64,000 bases of DNA from Paraspadella gotoi (Eukaryota > Chaetognatha). Positions 25,411 to 38,900 of this stretch are shown one piece after another. The DNA lies in contig CM119265.1 of assembly GCA_051294375.1 (NCBI GenBank), positions 14,856,963 through 14,920,962 of the forward strand, written 5' to 3'. A program made the position numbers and the translations under genes. Each line of letters begins with the position of its first letter. Position 1 is the first letter of the stretch. The notes below the pieces were generated by a model, which saw only the letters and a program-made list of their open reading frames with translations, was not told the origin of the DNA and searched no databases.

Positions 25411-25884
25411 CTCCTAACGAGAAGAGACAAAAGTCTTTTTTCTTCTCCTCTCCATCTTCACCCTTCTGTCATCAACAGTTTGATTGACACCTGAGATCAT
25501 GAGGATCCAAAGGAGACAGATTCTCGTTCGGGAATCGCGGAGTGGATGAGAGAGAGAGAGAGAGAGGGAGAGAAGAGGAGGAGAGAGAGAGAGAGAGAAG
25601 GATGAGAGAGAGAGAGAGGAGAAGAGAGGAGAGAGGAGATTGACGAAAAAACGATTCCCAAACTCGACCTCCTGATCCAAGACTCAGAATGAAATGCCAT
25701 TTGCTATATCCATTTCCGACTCGATACGTGTGAGTACGACGACGACAACGACGACATAGCAAACGGTGACGCAATCATCTTGAGCCTCTAACTGCGAAAA
25801 TCAGGCAAATTTCTACGAAGACCAAAAACTTGAAGGTAACGATTCGATCTGCCCCTCTTCACCCAGTCTCCCTTCGGAACGCCA

Positions 25885-26078
25885 TCATCGTTGGCGCCGA
25901 CCAACGCCGGTCCGCGCGGCGCCGCTGCCCATCCACGAGATTCCATTGTCCGTCTTCGCGATGACATCGACGCGACGTAATCCATTTTGGTCTTTTATGA
26001 TGTAGTCTATTGTGAGAACAACATTTGGAGGAACAACAAAGGGCGCGTCGCGATTGAAGGTGGCGGCGGAGACTGCGG
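25885..26078 (-). CDS. Possible coding exon, function unknown
   Basis: On the minus strand, after CGTCCCCGCAG (about 26,078), a frame gives about 60 residues of balanced composition with hydrophobic and charged alternation, including VVLTIDYIIKDQNG and RRVDVIAKTDNG. This is unlike the low-complexity frames around it. No partner exon or named domain was recognised and the right-hand boundary is unclear. It may be part of a gene broken by the gap at 26,443. Confidence 0.3.
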
Positions 26079-26442
26079 GGACGACCACGGAGTCGATGGC
26101 AAAGGCGGCAGAGGGCGGCGGCGGCGGCGGCGGCAAAGGAGCTCGGGTTCTCAGCAAAATGTATTCGTCATTTGTTGAGGGTATCATTCTTTTCTATTAA
26201 TGGAGTGAGAGGCTTTTAACGATCGAGATCCGAGCTAGTGTCTGATCCAGTCATTTCATAACTCCTCATTTCTTTCCATTTCTGTTGAACAGTGTTCACT
26301 GTTCGCTGTTCATTGTTCGCTGGCCAATGTTCACCGTTCATTGGTATCCCTTCTTAGGAAATCCTCCAATCACTTCCCATTCCTTCATTCTAATCCTCCG
26401 CCAATCCTTTTACCCTACCTTTTACCTTCCCTTTCCCCCCCC

Positions 26443-26650
26443 NNNNNNNNNNNNNNNNNNNNNNNNNNNNNNNNNNNNNNNNNNNNNNNNNNNNNNNNNN
26501 NNNNNNNNNNNNNNNNNNNNNNNNNNNNNNNNNNNNNNNNNNNNNNNNNNNNNNNNNNNNNNNNNNNNNNNNNNNNNNNNNNNNNNNNNNNNNNNNNNNN
26601 NNNNNNNNNNNNNNNNNNNNNNNNNNNNNNNNNNNNNNNNNNNNNNNNNN
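26443..26650. other. Assembly gap (208 N)
   Basis: Run of N flanked by C- and T-rich sequence. Confidence 0.99.
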
Positions 26651-29271
26651 TTCTTTTTCTTTCATTCTCCTTTCTTTTTTTTTACGGCGAAAAATCTGAA
26701 GCACAATGAATTGGTCCGTCCTTAACTTGTTGGAAATCTTATTTTATTTTATTTCATTTTATTCGTTACGAATTTTGTGACCAAAAAGTTAGTTTTTTTT
26801 TTTAAATGTATCTTGAAATTGTTAAATTTTTTTTTTCTTTTAGTTTCAAGATTCAAACAGAGAAGAAGAATGAAAATGTTTAAAGGCAACGACGACAACA
26901 ACGACAACAACAACGACAACAACGATAACGAGAAGGAAAACACCAAAAAAGCTGTCGACAAAAGAATAAGAAAAACACAAAGTCTTTGTCTTTGCGAGAT
27001 GAAGTCGACTTAGGTTAGGAAAAGAAAGATCGAAGGGAAGCAAAGAAAGAAAATAAAAAGAAAGAGAAAAAAAAGAAGAAATTCCTCGGGGAAAATCAGG
27101 GGCGAGAATCCGGAATCACTGTCCATTCGAGGAAAGAAAAGGAAGAGATTGAAGGAAAGGGAAAAAAAGGNNNNNNNNNNNNNNNNNNNNNNNNNNNNNN
27201 NNNNNNNNNNNNNNNNNNNNNNNNNNNNNNNNNNNNNNNNNNNNNNNNNNNNNNNNNNNNNNNNNNNNNNNNNNNNNNNNNNNNNNNNNNNNNNNNNNNN
27301 NNNNNNNNNNNNNNNNNNNNNNNNNNNNNNNNNNNNNNNNNNNNNNNNNNNNNNNNNNNNNNNNNNNNNNNNNNNNNNNNNNNNNNNNNNNNNNNNNNNN
27401 NNNNGTTTATATCATTGATAACCACAGAGAACTTTAGGTTTTTCTTTATTTTTCGTGTTGTCAAAGAAAACGGCATCACCGACCGATTTTTTTTAAAACT
27501 GACTCCAACAAAAACTCGACCCAAATAAAAAAAAAAGAGCGAAAATGAAATCTCGATTTTTCATTTTTTTTCCTTCGCAAATAACGACAACGATGACGAC
27601 GACGACGACGACGACGAGGTGTGAAATTGGTAGACGCACTTGATCTAATTCCGTCGCCCTCGTCGTCGTCTTTGTCGTCGTCGTCGTCATCTTCGTCGTC
27701 GCTTCCCCCTCGTGATCCAGATTAACGCTTTTGCTTTTTCATCCGCAGATTTGGACGACAACATCGACTTCAATCAGACCTCACCTTCGTCAAGTGAGCT
27801 CGTTTCCCATCAGGCCCCCGGAACCCCATTTTACGCAGACTCAAACTTACCGACTCTATATAAGATAATATTAACAAAGATGGGTCACTTTAACCTAATA
27901 AGTTTGTTGGTAACTTTAGACATTCACCATTTAATCGACCACAGGATTTTAAACCCAAACCTTTCGTTCGTCGAACACTGCCAAATCTCAAACCCAGACA
28001 CCCCAATAACGAAAGACTCTGTCCATCACTCCCTCACACCCCCCCCCTTTTAAAACTCCCCCGTCACTGCAATCGACCCTCTTCTCGTTTCCTCCTCCTG
28101 TCAAGAACTTTGGCGAGAGCAAAAAAATCATTCGCAGGTGCGGTCCGGCCGCCGCCGCCGCCGCCGCCGCCGCCAACAACACCGTTGCCCGCAGCCGCCA
28201 ACGCCATTGCGGATTCTGAAGCGGGGACTTATTTCTGTCGTTGAACTGGCGGCGAATCCCTGGAGCGACTTTAGCCACAACAAGAATTGAGGATCCAATC
28301 TCTCTCTCTCTCTCTGCTTTCTCTTCTCATCCTCTTCTCTCTCTTCTCTCCGCAGTTCAACACACACACGGCCATCACAACACACAACACATAAAGCCCA
28401 AACAACAAAAAAAAAAAAAAAAAAATATTAAATCTCTTCTCTCTTCTTTTCTGGTTTCTAAGAATTCGACGTACGAGAAAAAAAAAAAACAACATAAAAG
28501 TCACTCAAAAATAATCCTTAAAAAAAGTCATTAATTATAAATTAAAAATTAATAATTATAAAGAAGGAATAGGCTTATTTAATTTAAATGAGTATTCTTT
28601 CTCTTTAATGGATTATCGAAAAATCTTTCGTCCGCCATCTTGTCGCATCGATCTTCAGTGAAAAAAGTTTGTTTTAGTGACGAGAGTTTTTGTTTTTGTC
28701 GTCTTGTTCGAGGCGACGCCAAACCAGAATCGATTTATCCGCTCTCTCGCTCTCTCGCTTTTTTCCTTTCCTCTGTATTCTCCGTCAGGGTGCCTTTTTG
28801 TTCTCTCTCTCTCTCTCTCTCCTTTACTACTTTACTTACATCAATATTTGCTATTTCTTTATTTCCTGTTAAGAGTCTAACCAGACTGTTACTGGTCTGT
28901 AATTTCTATTCATTCCGCCTTTGATTTACTAATTATCTCGCCGGTTTTATCAAGTTACCTTCTTCTTTGAAATGCAAAACCAAATAAACACAACCTCTCG
29001 ATGTTGATGATGATGATCATCAACAAATATATTATCAATAAAAAATAGAAAATTTTACATCGGAGGCGATACAACCCGGAAATTGACACCAATTGTTATA
29101 TAGATAAAAAGTTTGTTGTTTTTTCTTCTTTTTTCCTTTTTTTTTTTTGGTTATATGTTTTTTGTTTTTTATTTTTGTTTAATTATTTTGTATTTTATTT
29201 ATTATTTTCTATGAAATTGGTACAACCAATATAATAATTATCCATTCATTTAATCATTTAATTCATTTATA
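26651..29271. other. Low-complexity sequence, no supported gene
   Basis: Includes AAC/GAC triplets (26,888-26,935), the gap at 27,171-27,404, GAC/GTC triplets (27,590-27,700), a GCC run (28,149-28,175), CT repeats and long A-runs. A fragment at 27,750-27,791 is bounded by an acceptor-like CATCCGCAG and a donor-like GTGAGC but is only about 14 codons long. Just below the next gene, minus-strand AATAAA motifs at about 29,197-29,202 could be its poly(A) signal. Confidence 0.45.
27171..27404. other. Assembly gap (234 N)
   Basis: Run of N. Confidence 0.99.
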
Positions 29272-32200
29272 TCACTCGTAAACTAATGCTTTCCCAAATG
29301 AGCCGTTCCTGCTGACGCCGCCGCCGCCGCCATCGACCCTGCTCTTGCTCCGCATGCCGATGACGGGTCGAATCGCTGGTTCCGGTCTCTCTCCTTCCTC
29401 CACGTCGTCCGAGGTGGCGTATCCGGCGGAGGAGGCCTCCGAGACGAGGGAGATCCTCTGCGACAGGAATGGATCGGAGCCGCGCCGCTCTGGCTCGAGC
29501 TGGTCGCCCGCGCCGCAACGGATCATCTCGACGGCGCTCTCCAGATTTGGGTCGGCGCAAGAATTCTTTCGGTTACGTTTTTTCGACGAATTCTTGGTTG
29601 AGAGTCGCGGCCAATCGCGCGCCGACTTTTCCTTGACGGTTTTTTTCTTGCGGTTGATAAAGCGAACGACGTTGACCGTGGTGGCGAAGTCGCCCTCCCC
29701 AGCCTTGAAGCTTCGACCGTAGTCGGTCTTTCTATTGGGAAGGAAGAATAAAATCATTATCACTTATCATTTTTATCATCTTATCTTATCTTTTCTATTC
29801 TCCTTTTATATATTTTCCATTTCTATTCACCCTCGTAACTTCCTGGTACATGAAACTTACTGGTTCCACTCTTCGAACAGAGCGAAATACTGCGATTTGG
29901 AAATATCCCCGTTGTTCAGCATCGCGTTCATCTTCTTCATTTCCTCTCGGGTCCCGCGAATCTCGAGCCGGGTCTCGTCGGTGACCTCGTCCAAAACGGG
30001 CGTCTTAGCGTCGCCGTCGACCGTGGATTCCGGTGTCGTCCCCAGCGAATGTTTGAACTTCTTGAGGCTGCCGAAAAAAATGCTGGAGGCTCGATCCCTC
30101 GAGCGGGGGCTTCGAGAGGTGGTGGGGGTTGAATTCGGTACCGAGTCGGATTCCTTATTTTGGTCGAGACCCATCGGGGGAATGTCGAGGGCGCCGACGA
30201 GGGGGTTCACCTCGTCGGCGTCGGAGTCGATGACGTCGGCCTCCGACTCGTTCCCCCCTCTCTCTTCTTCTCCGCCCTCTCCTGTTTCTCTTCTTCCCTC
30301 CTCCGCCTCTTCCTCGCCTCTCTCCTTCTCTCTCGCTCTCATCGCTTCGTACTTTTCGAGGCTGACGAGATTCATCGAGCGGCAGACTTCCTCGTCTTCT
30401 AAATCGTCTTCGTAGAAACTGAAATGTTAAGTTCATAAATATTAAATAATTATAAACATCGTATACGATTAAAAGGTACCTTAAATTTTCTTATTGAAAT
30501 TGATTATTGAAATCACGAAATTTGGAATTTTTTACAGATAACTTATGAAAATTAATGAAATTATGAAATTTATAAATTTGATTCTAAAGCATATTTATTT
30601 TTATTTAATATTTTTAATGTCTACAAATTTGTAATTTATACTATTTCATTTTCGCCTGAACAAATCCCTACAACCACAACCTTTTCGCGGATTCTCCGTT
30701 TTCCTTGGGCGTTGACAGCGCCGATTGCCTCTCGTGCAGATCGAAAAAATCGACGAAAAAGTCGGCGAGTTGTTCGTGGCCGTTGGCCAGCGCCGTCTCC
30801 AGCGGCGTCCTGCGGTCGGCGTCGCGTCGTCGCAACGCCTCTCGGAATCCAGGCGTCTCGGACAGCACCGCGGCCGAGTTGACGAGCCCGTTGGCGGCGC
30901 AAAAGTGGAGGAGGGTGGGAAAGCGGCGACGGGAGGAAGAGGAGGATGAAGCGGACATTGAGAATCCCTGATCGTCGGTGAAGGTCGCCTGAGGTGTCTC
31001 GTCGGCGGGGGTCTTGCTCCCGGACGACGCTGTCGAACCAGTGTCGCTGGTTTGTCTCGATCCGGCCCCTCTCTTCCCGTCGGTCGGCGGGCGTCCGTAT
31101 TTGAGACGGTGACTGAGTTGGCGATCCACTTCGTCCGGTGTGGCTCGAGGCAGATCGAGACTCTCGGCGAAAATCTCCAGAGGGTCGAGGCTGGCCTCCA
31201 GATGTTTGCTCAAGAGGGCAGTCGGGGTTTGGTAAAGAACTTTGGCCTCTTCTCGTCGACCGTTTTGGGACAAAGAAACGACGGCCAAGCCTTTGGAATC
31301 GGGCGGAACGCGGAAGACGACGCAGTGGGGATTGATGAGTTTGTAAAAAGGAATGGGAGAGGAATCATCGTCGTCGTCATCCTCGCAGGAGCCGGAGCCG
31401 GCGCGGCGAATTCGCAGCCGGAAGTCGGCGTCGGGATCGAGGCGCCAGGTTTGCAAAATGACGTAGGCCCGATTGTCGCCTTTGGTCGGGAACGCGCTCG
31501 GCGACACGATCATCTCTTGGACTTCGCGTGAGGGGTTTGTGTCGGTGCTGCCAGAGCTGACGGATGCGGTGCCGACAGAAGTAGAGGCGCCGACGGATCC
31601 CGTGCTGACAGAAGAGGCCGAGCCTCGACGCTTCATTGACTTTTTAGCTTCGACTGTCTTCATTTCTGCGGCTGCTTTGGTCAGACTTAAAATGAATCTG
31701 CACGAAATTAAGGAAAAAACGTTTAAAATTAAATATCGGGCATTTGTTTATTTTAAATTTCAGATGAGGAATTACAGTAAAAGGATTTCAACCTGTTTTG
31801 CTCCTCCTTAGAGTCTTCGCCGTCATAGTGGCGCAAATCGACGCCGGCCTCCGTCGCCGCCGCCAAAAGGACGCCGGCTGTAGAGACTCTTGCGCCTTCA
31901 ACACCCGCGTACCTGAAGATAATAAAAAGGTTAGGAGATTTATGCACTCATAATTTTTAAATGAAAAGTTAGTTCAGGATCTTTCGAGTTTATCCTTTCC
32001 GAGACATCACTCACCTCGTTGAATCCACTACGATGACCTTAGACGAGTCGGAGAGCATCCTCAGCAGCGTCGCCCGTGTGCCCGGGAATCGGTCGCAGAT
32101 CGACTCCAATTGCGGCGAAACGACGAGGAGTTTGAGATTTTGCGCGACTTCTTCTTCCTTGAAGGCAACGTCCCCGTTGACCAAGTGCGACTTCACTTTG

Positions 32201-32283
32201 GCAAAGTGTTTGGAGAAATGTTGGGAGACGACGAAGGTTGTCCAAGCCGCCGTCTCGGGAGCGAAGATGGCACAGAGACTCAT
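29272..32283 (-). CDS. Dof/BCAP/BANK-like TIR-DBB-ankyrin adaptor
   Basis: Five exons join in phase: 32,283-32,015, 31,912-31,793, 31,697-30,681, 30,418-29,861 and 29,731-29,272, giving 807 residues. The family (insect Dof/stumps, vertebrate PIK3AP1 and BANK1) comprises cytoplasmic adaptors linking receptors to PI3K or MAPK signalling. Visible parts: a TIR-like N-terminus (CAIFAPETAAW; residues about 1-115); a Ser-rich stretch; a DBB (TIG-like) domain about 187-325; ankyrin-type sequence about 389-450 with FPTLLHFCAANGLVNSA; a YxxM PI3K-binding motif Y492-M495 in an acidic region; and a C-terminal segment about 636-655 (NNGDISKSQYFALFEEW) matching the helix conserved in BANK1/BCAP. Donors are GTGAGT, GTTGAA, GTTGTG and GTAAGT; two are weak, but all phases agree. 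The start is the first ATG before the TIR-like strand. AATAAA lies about 70 nt past the stop. Which family branch it belongs to is not resolved. Confidence 0.85.
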
Positions 32284-32829
32284 GACGAAAGAGGAAGAGC
32301 GAGGAAGAGCGATGAAGCCGATTTGTCGACAAATATCTCGATCCCCTCGATCCACAACAGAGAGTTTGTGCAGAAAATGTTATCGATCCGCGTCGTATGC
32401 AATAAGATTTTGGTCGAAATTTTATACAAACATTTCTGGACCCCGCCAAAAAAAAAAGCGGGCGGGAATTCCACGGTTTTTCACTCGACTCTCAACTCGG
32501 AACTTCTTCGAATCTAAAATAATAAACCGTCCTAACGTCACCGCTTGGTTCAAAATGACTCAACAACCAAAACAGAGTCGATTCTATTCGCGTTTGTTCT
32601 GATTCTGAAGTCTCGTAAACATCGAGAATCATGCGGGTCATCGGAGAAGAGATTAAAAAGCGGTCATCAAACGGAGATCGAAGCGCAGATCGAAGCGGAA
32701 ATCTCAAGCAGCAGGGCCGGATCATACGTAGTCGTACGTACATAATTAGCGGTAGAATACCATTGATAGGGGATTTAAAAAACAGAGATCAATCAAACGA
32801 TATTTCTGAGAAGAGAAGATCTGTGGCTT

Positions 32830-32889
<60 letters not shown>

Positions 32890-34534
32890 GTCTCTTGTCC
32901 CCGATGTTCAGATGATTTTTCTATTTTCTTCTGCTCTAAATGATTTTTGGCAGAGGGTCCCTCCCTCTTGCGCTTGGACGGGCAGCGCGGCTGGGCGGCG
33001 CTCGTCACCGCTTCCCGATTCCTCCGCCGCTGCGGCTGTCGCAGCCGCCGCCGCAGCAGCCTTTTGGTTGAAAACCGGCGAGAGTTGAGAGGGAGAAAGT
33101 GAGGGGAAAGGAAGTGAAGGAAAGAAAAGAACAGGAAAAAAGGATGATTGATTTGGGCGATTGAATTTTCGTCAACGGAGAATGAAGGAACAAAAAAAAA
33201 AAACTGCACGCAGCCACGGCCGATTTTGTGCCAGAAAGACGAGCGCATTCTCGTTTGCATTTTCTAATTCATCGCTAATTTCGTATTCGAATATCATGAC
33301 AACAAACTAAAAATTAACATAGAAAAAAAATATAAATACAGCTTTCTAGACAAGAAGACAAACAGAACGAAAGGAACAAGAAAGAACAAAAAGCAGAGAA
33401 AGTCAACGGGTCTCCCCCGGCGCAAAGTCTTCCGCCAGAGTCGCTTCTTCGCGTGAGAAATTGTCACTTTTTTTCCGCTCGTCTCGCTCTGTCTTTGACT
33501 CCCTCTCTGTCGTCGTCTTCGTCCCTGTCTCTCGTTTCCGCTCATAAATGTTGTAATTCCTTAAACGACCGAGAAAAAGTTGAGTGCCTTTTTTCTTTCC
33601 GAAGAAAAAAAAAATTATTTCCTCTCTACTTTTTCTTCTTTTTTTTTTGGCTTGTCGACAAAGGATTAGCCTATTTTACTTTTATAGATTCCTTATTATT
33701 TTCGCTCCGCTTCTTATGCTTCTTTATACTTATTTTTCTTTAATTTTTCACATTATCTCTCTTTTCTCAATATTTCACTTTAAAAGAAAATATTGTACAT
33801 TGAGCTTTGTCTCAGAGACATCTGTCACGACGTCACTTCACGATCACTGAATTGTCGCCGCGCCACGCCAGCGAGGCTCCAAATCAACGCCACGCCCGCG
33901 TCAGACCGCGTCACAATATCGGGCGATGCTACGCCACCCCGCGAGCTTTTCTTCCACCGAACTGCGTAATTGGCATTCAATGAATTCGCCAATTATGCTG
34001 AATTTCAACAATGGAATCAGTCACCCTCCGTTGATGGCGGAGCGGCGCGGCGCGGCGCTGCCGACTAAGGGGGGAGTGACGGAGAAGCAACGGGGACATT
34101 TTGGAGAAGAGCGAGGGGATGTGGAATGTTCTGTACGGCGGATTGGCGAGGCGAAGAGGCGGTGAGGCGGCGTGGCGGCGGCCGGCCGCGAGAAATATGG
34201 GTTTCGCCGTTTCCGCTTCGAGGAACCTCCTTTCTTTTTTCTCTTCTTCTCTTTTTTCTCCGATTTTATTTTTCTGATTTTTTTTTCTTTCTATCTTCTC
34301 TCTTTTTATGTTTCACTTTACAGTTTATCATCCCTAACTTACGTACTTATTTTTTTTTTCTCCATACCGTTTGGTTTCCCTTGATTCACTCTTAATCTAA
34401 TGACTTATATTTGTTCTATATAAGACATTATCGAATTAAAAAATTAAAGACCGCAACGTGGATTTAGAGGATTCCTCTCGATCGGATCGCCCTGTCTCGC
34501 CTCCAATTGCGAATGACAAAGTTGACTGCTCTCT
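32284..34534. other. Upstream region of the adaptor gene
   Basis: Probably includes the promoter/5' UTR of the minus-strand adaptor gene. It contains a CT microsatellite (32,832-32,890), a CGC-rich patch (32,985-33,055) and a second GC-rich patch (33,850-34,190). No supported coding exon; the open frames are interrupted by simple repeats. Confidence 0.4.
32832..32890. repeat. (CT)n microsatellite
   Basis: About 29 CT units with one interruption. Confidence 0.95.
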
Positions 34535-35045
34535 CTTCTCCCCTCAATTCTCCCTTTCCTCATTCCTTCTCCACCTCATTCTCCCTTTCCTCATTCCTTC
34601 TCCACCTCGATTCTCCCTTTCCTCATTCCTTCTCCCTCATTCTCTCTTTCCTCATTCCTTCTCCACCTCAATTCTCCCTTTCTTTCATTCCTACTCCACC
34701 TCAAATTCTCCCTTTCCTCATTCCTTCTCCACCTCGATTCTCTCTTTCCTCATTCCTTCTCCACCATCGATTCTCCCTTTCCTCATTCCTTCTCCCCTAG
34801 ATTCTCCTTTCCTCATTCTTCTCCACCTCAATTCTCCCTTTCCTCATTCCTTCTCCACTCAATTTCCCTTTCCTCATTCCTCTCCACCTCAATTCTCTTC
34901 CCTCATTCCTTCTCCACTCAATATTCCCTTTCCCCATTTCCTTCTCTACCTCATTCTCCTTTCCTCATTCCTTCTCCACCTCGATTCTCCCCTTTCCTCA
35001 TTCCTTCTCCACCCCCTCATTCTCCCTTTCCTCATTCCTTCTCCA
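34535..35045 (+). repeat. 31-bp CT-rich minisatellite
   Basis: Around 16-17 units resembling ATTCTCCCTTTCCTC followed by ATTCCTTCTCCACCTC, with small indels between units. The Ser/Pro/Phe-rich open frame across it is a product of the repeat, not a gene. Confidence 0.9.
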
Positions 35046-35319
35046 CCTCCCACACCCATATATTCCCATTTTTCCTGCTCCTCCTCCACGCCCAATTTTC
35101 CCCCCCTTCCTAAATCGTATTCCTCCCCTAATCAAATTCCTCTTGTCACAATCTTTCAATCTCTCGCCGCGGTCCCGAAGACGTGACCGCTGAACCCCCC
35201 GAACCCCCAGCCCCACTCATCCCGGTCCCTCCGTCCGCCATATCGCGGCACGTGACCGAGGCGACTGCGGCGGGAATACGCCCGTGGCATAACAAACAGT
35301 CCCGGGGGAGGGGAATGGG

Positions 35320-35323
<4 letters not shown>

Positions 35324-35412
<89 letters not shown>
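35324..35412. repeat. (GA)n microsatellite
   Basis: About 44 uninterrupted GA dinucleotides. Confidence 0.97.
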
Positions 35413-35413
<1 letters not shown>

Positions 35414-35950
35414 TGAGAGTGTGCGAAAGAGGTGCGCGTAGAAAGACGATACAAAAAACTAGAACAATCAAATGATAAAAGGGAAGTTAGGGAGGTGGCG
35501 AGGAAATGTTGATAAGGCTTACACTTACTGGCTTACAGGACGGTGGTGAAAGATACTAATGAAAATTAATTAAATATTCCATAAGGGAAAATAAAAAAGT
35601 AACATGAACATACAGTATGCAATTTTAAGAGGGTAAAAATGGGCGGAGAAGGCTGGGGAGGGGAAATAAGAGGAAAAAAAAGAATGTATTCCCCTCGGCT
35701 CATGAAATCACGTTTAAATCGACCATATTTCGTTTTTCTGACTGCCATTCTTCATTCTTTCTGGGACCGCGTGAAATTTGGCGGGAAGAATGTAAAATCA
35801 ATGGAGGGAAATAGCCGGGTGACGAATTCGAAGAAGGGAGGTTGATGGCGGAGGAATGTCGCACCCATCTGTGAAAGGCTTCGACCGTGAAAATTGACAA
35901 CTGAAAATAATACTCGTCATCATTTACACTATATCATTATTACCCAATCT

Positions 35951-35989
<39 letters not shown>

Positions 35990-38900
35990 GCTCCTTCCTC
36001 ACGAATCGCGTCTTTTTTCATTCGTCGACGTCGAAACCCGAAATTTTAAGAGTCGCAGAAAAATTCACCCTCTCACTCTCTGCCTGCTTCTTTCTCTCTC
36101 ACGAAATTTGGGAGCGGCAAAAATCCGCGCTTCTGCATAACAATGGCGTCGGGAAGGAAACACTGCGCGCGTTCGCAAACAATGAGCAGAGCGGTGCCGC
36201 CGCCGCTTCCGCCGCCGCTTCCGCGCTTCCGCCCTTGTGAATGACGGCGTGGGATATTCTTTTGATGATTTTTTTTTATTTTCAGTATCGTCGCAAATAA
36301 GCGAAAGTAACATTCGCAGCGCAGTTTCAAAGGCAAAAAGGTTTTTTTTGGATTAATGCAATTGAAAATAATCATTTATTTAATTATTATTATTATTATT
36401 TTTATTATTATATTATTATTATTATTATCAAAGCAGGAATCACATACACAAATTGACATTCAAATTCAAATACTGTACTTTATGTACTTTCATCATAACC
36501 AAAAGAACATTGCGAATACATGCTTACCAACAAAAGCGACAAAAAGCTCAGCTCGTCCTCAAAGTCAATACTTGTAAGGTATCCTCTGAGGATGTTGTGA
36601 GCCGAAACGACAAAACGCTTCTGAATGTTTTCCAATCGAAAAAAAAAATCGTATAGATGTTCGAAGTACATTTGCATACTTCATTTAAAGAACATAAACC
36701 CTTTTTATTCCGGTAAACGTCGTTTCTAGGTAAACAAGCGTCATGCTTTATTCAGCAGATCCACATTTGGCAGATGTTTGGCACAAAAGCCATTTGGCTA
36801 AACGTTACGAAATAATTGCTTATTCGAAAATACTTTTTTTTCTATGGAGTAAAACGAGACGTCTATTAACACGGTATTACTCATAAATTAATGCACAGGT
36901 GCTCGGGTTTTCTTTTTACTGAATTTTTTTTTTTATTAAAATGGATATCCCGCAAGTAACTTAAAACATTTTCAATAGAAAGCTTTAAAGTTTTTTAAGC
37001 ACCTCGCGAAACTAGTGACATCTGACGGAAGCAGCGGCGTTCGCTAGAAAACGGTTATTGCTCACGAGCGCCAGCGCCACTACCGCCGCCGACGCCGCAA
37101 GCGAAAGCGATCATCGGGCTTTCATTTTCGCGCTCGCGCTTACAACCGGCTCTTTCTCGCCTTCAACCATTTCCGCCTGTAAATTTCCATAATTTTGAGA
37201 TTATTGAAGTCTTATGAACCTAAACATGCCCTCTTTCAGACCTTCCCCGCCAAAAAAGGATGTGAGAAGAGGGGGTTGCCTTTCTTAAACAAAGTTGCTT
37301 TGTATATATATATTTTACAAACCGACGCATCAATTATTTGTTTGTTTTTCTTTTTTAAATAAGTTTACCACTTTATTAATTTAATCCTCAAGGTCGCTTC
37401 TTGCGGATAAAAACAAAGTACTAAATAAAGTGGGTTTTTATTTTTGTCAATTCCTGTAGTATTCTCATTAAATATAAACATTTCTGATTAAAATCTTTTA
37501 CTTTTTAAAAGTTTTAGCGCCAAGGAACAAATTGTAGTAAAAAATCCATTACAGATGGCGTTTATGATGTCACGTGACGTTTTAGTGCCGTCAGCCTCGA
37601 TTTTTCGATAACAAAACTTTTTTTTTCCAGCGGTGGGAGTATATTTTGATCCGACGAAATTTCAATGAACTTGGTTGAGGAAGGAGAGAGGGCAATGGAT
37701 AAAAGTGGAGAGAGGGAGCAAGGTCAAACTCGCGGCAAAACTACGCATGACAAAAGATTCTCAGAAAACACTTCCTGAATTTTAACGAAAATGGGGAAAA
37801 AGAAGAAACTCTCGCCGAGACGGCCGCCTTGCTCGACCCCGCCCGGTTCGGCACAGCCCGAACCAAAGGCGGATGGGCTCGGCGACCTTGAACGACCGCA
37901 TCAAATAGTGAAATCCAAAGAAGGGGCGATTTCTATTAGTAATACAAATTTTTATGAGAAAATTAAAATTTTGAAGGCTATAAAAAAGAGCCACGATAAA
38001 AACGTTTTGAACTAGAGAAAAAATCAGCTCGAAGTTTTTTTCTTTTCTGTTCACGAAACGTTCTTCACAAAATCCCTTAAGAAACAAAGAAGTATTGACC
38101 AAAAAAAATAAAGCAATTTTCAAGCTGAGATAAAAAGGAGTCCCCACCAAAAAATGACCACGTCGGTTGTCGTTGTTGCCATCAGTGAGAAAAAATTGGT
38201 TTATCAATCCCTACATTATCTTTTTCGCAGAAAAAAAGCTTATTTCATTGTATAATATATTTTAAAAGCGAATTGATTCGAGGAAAACGTTCTACGTCCT
38301 TGTTACTCAGAGTCAGCCTCATTTCCGCTGCCTACTTAATAATCTCTCATAAACGCTAGTTTCACGATTGCGTCTCTCGCTACTCATCAACCTTTCGACC
38401 CTAACGACCTTCCGGGTGACATGCAGGGGCAATCTTTCAACTGCGCGGGGGCGTCCTCCCCCAACGCCAAGCTCCCGCCAAAACGAAGCGCTTCCGCGAG
38501 ACGCCCTCGCACGGCGAAAAAAAAGAGAGGGAGAAAGCGAGTACTACAGTGCGCTTCGAGACTCCCTCGATCGGTGATTAGAAGGAAGTAGAGCCCGAGG
38601 AAAAAGAGGAAAATAAAGAGAAGGGAAAGAGACGATAAAAGAAGAGCAGGGGGGGAGATCGGACAGTGGTCGAAAAGGCGGGAATCGAGGGAGAATGGGG
38701 GTGACCTAGGGAGCGCGTAAAATGAGTTGGGGGGGGGGGAAATGAGCGAGAGTTATTTTTAAGAATTTTACGCAACCGCTTTCTCCCTCTCATTTTACCA
38801 TCGCTAATCATTGGCACCGACAATACCTAAAAAATATAACGACTAAAACTGTCTCACAGATATTAATTAAATAACAGATATAAAATTGACGCGGTCATAA

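Noticed and set aside
34458-35186. 242-codon Ser/Pro/Phe-rich frame
   Set aside because: It is a translation of the 31-bp minisatellite; unit-length indels shift it and no start context or conserved segment exists.
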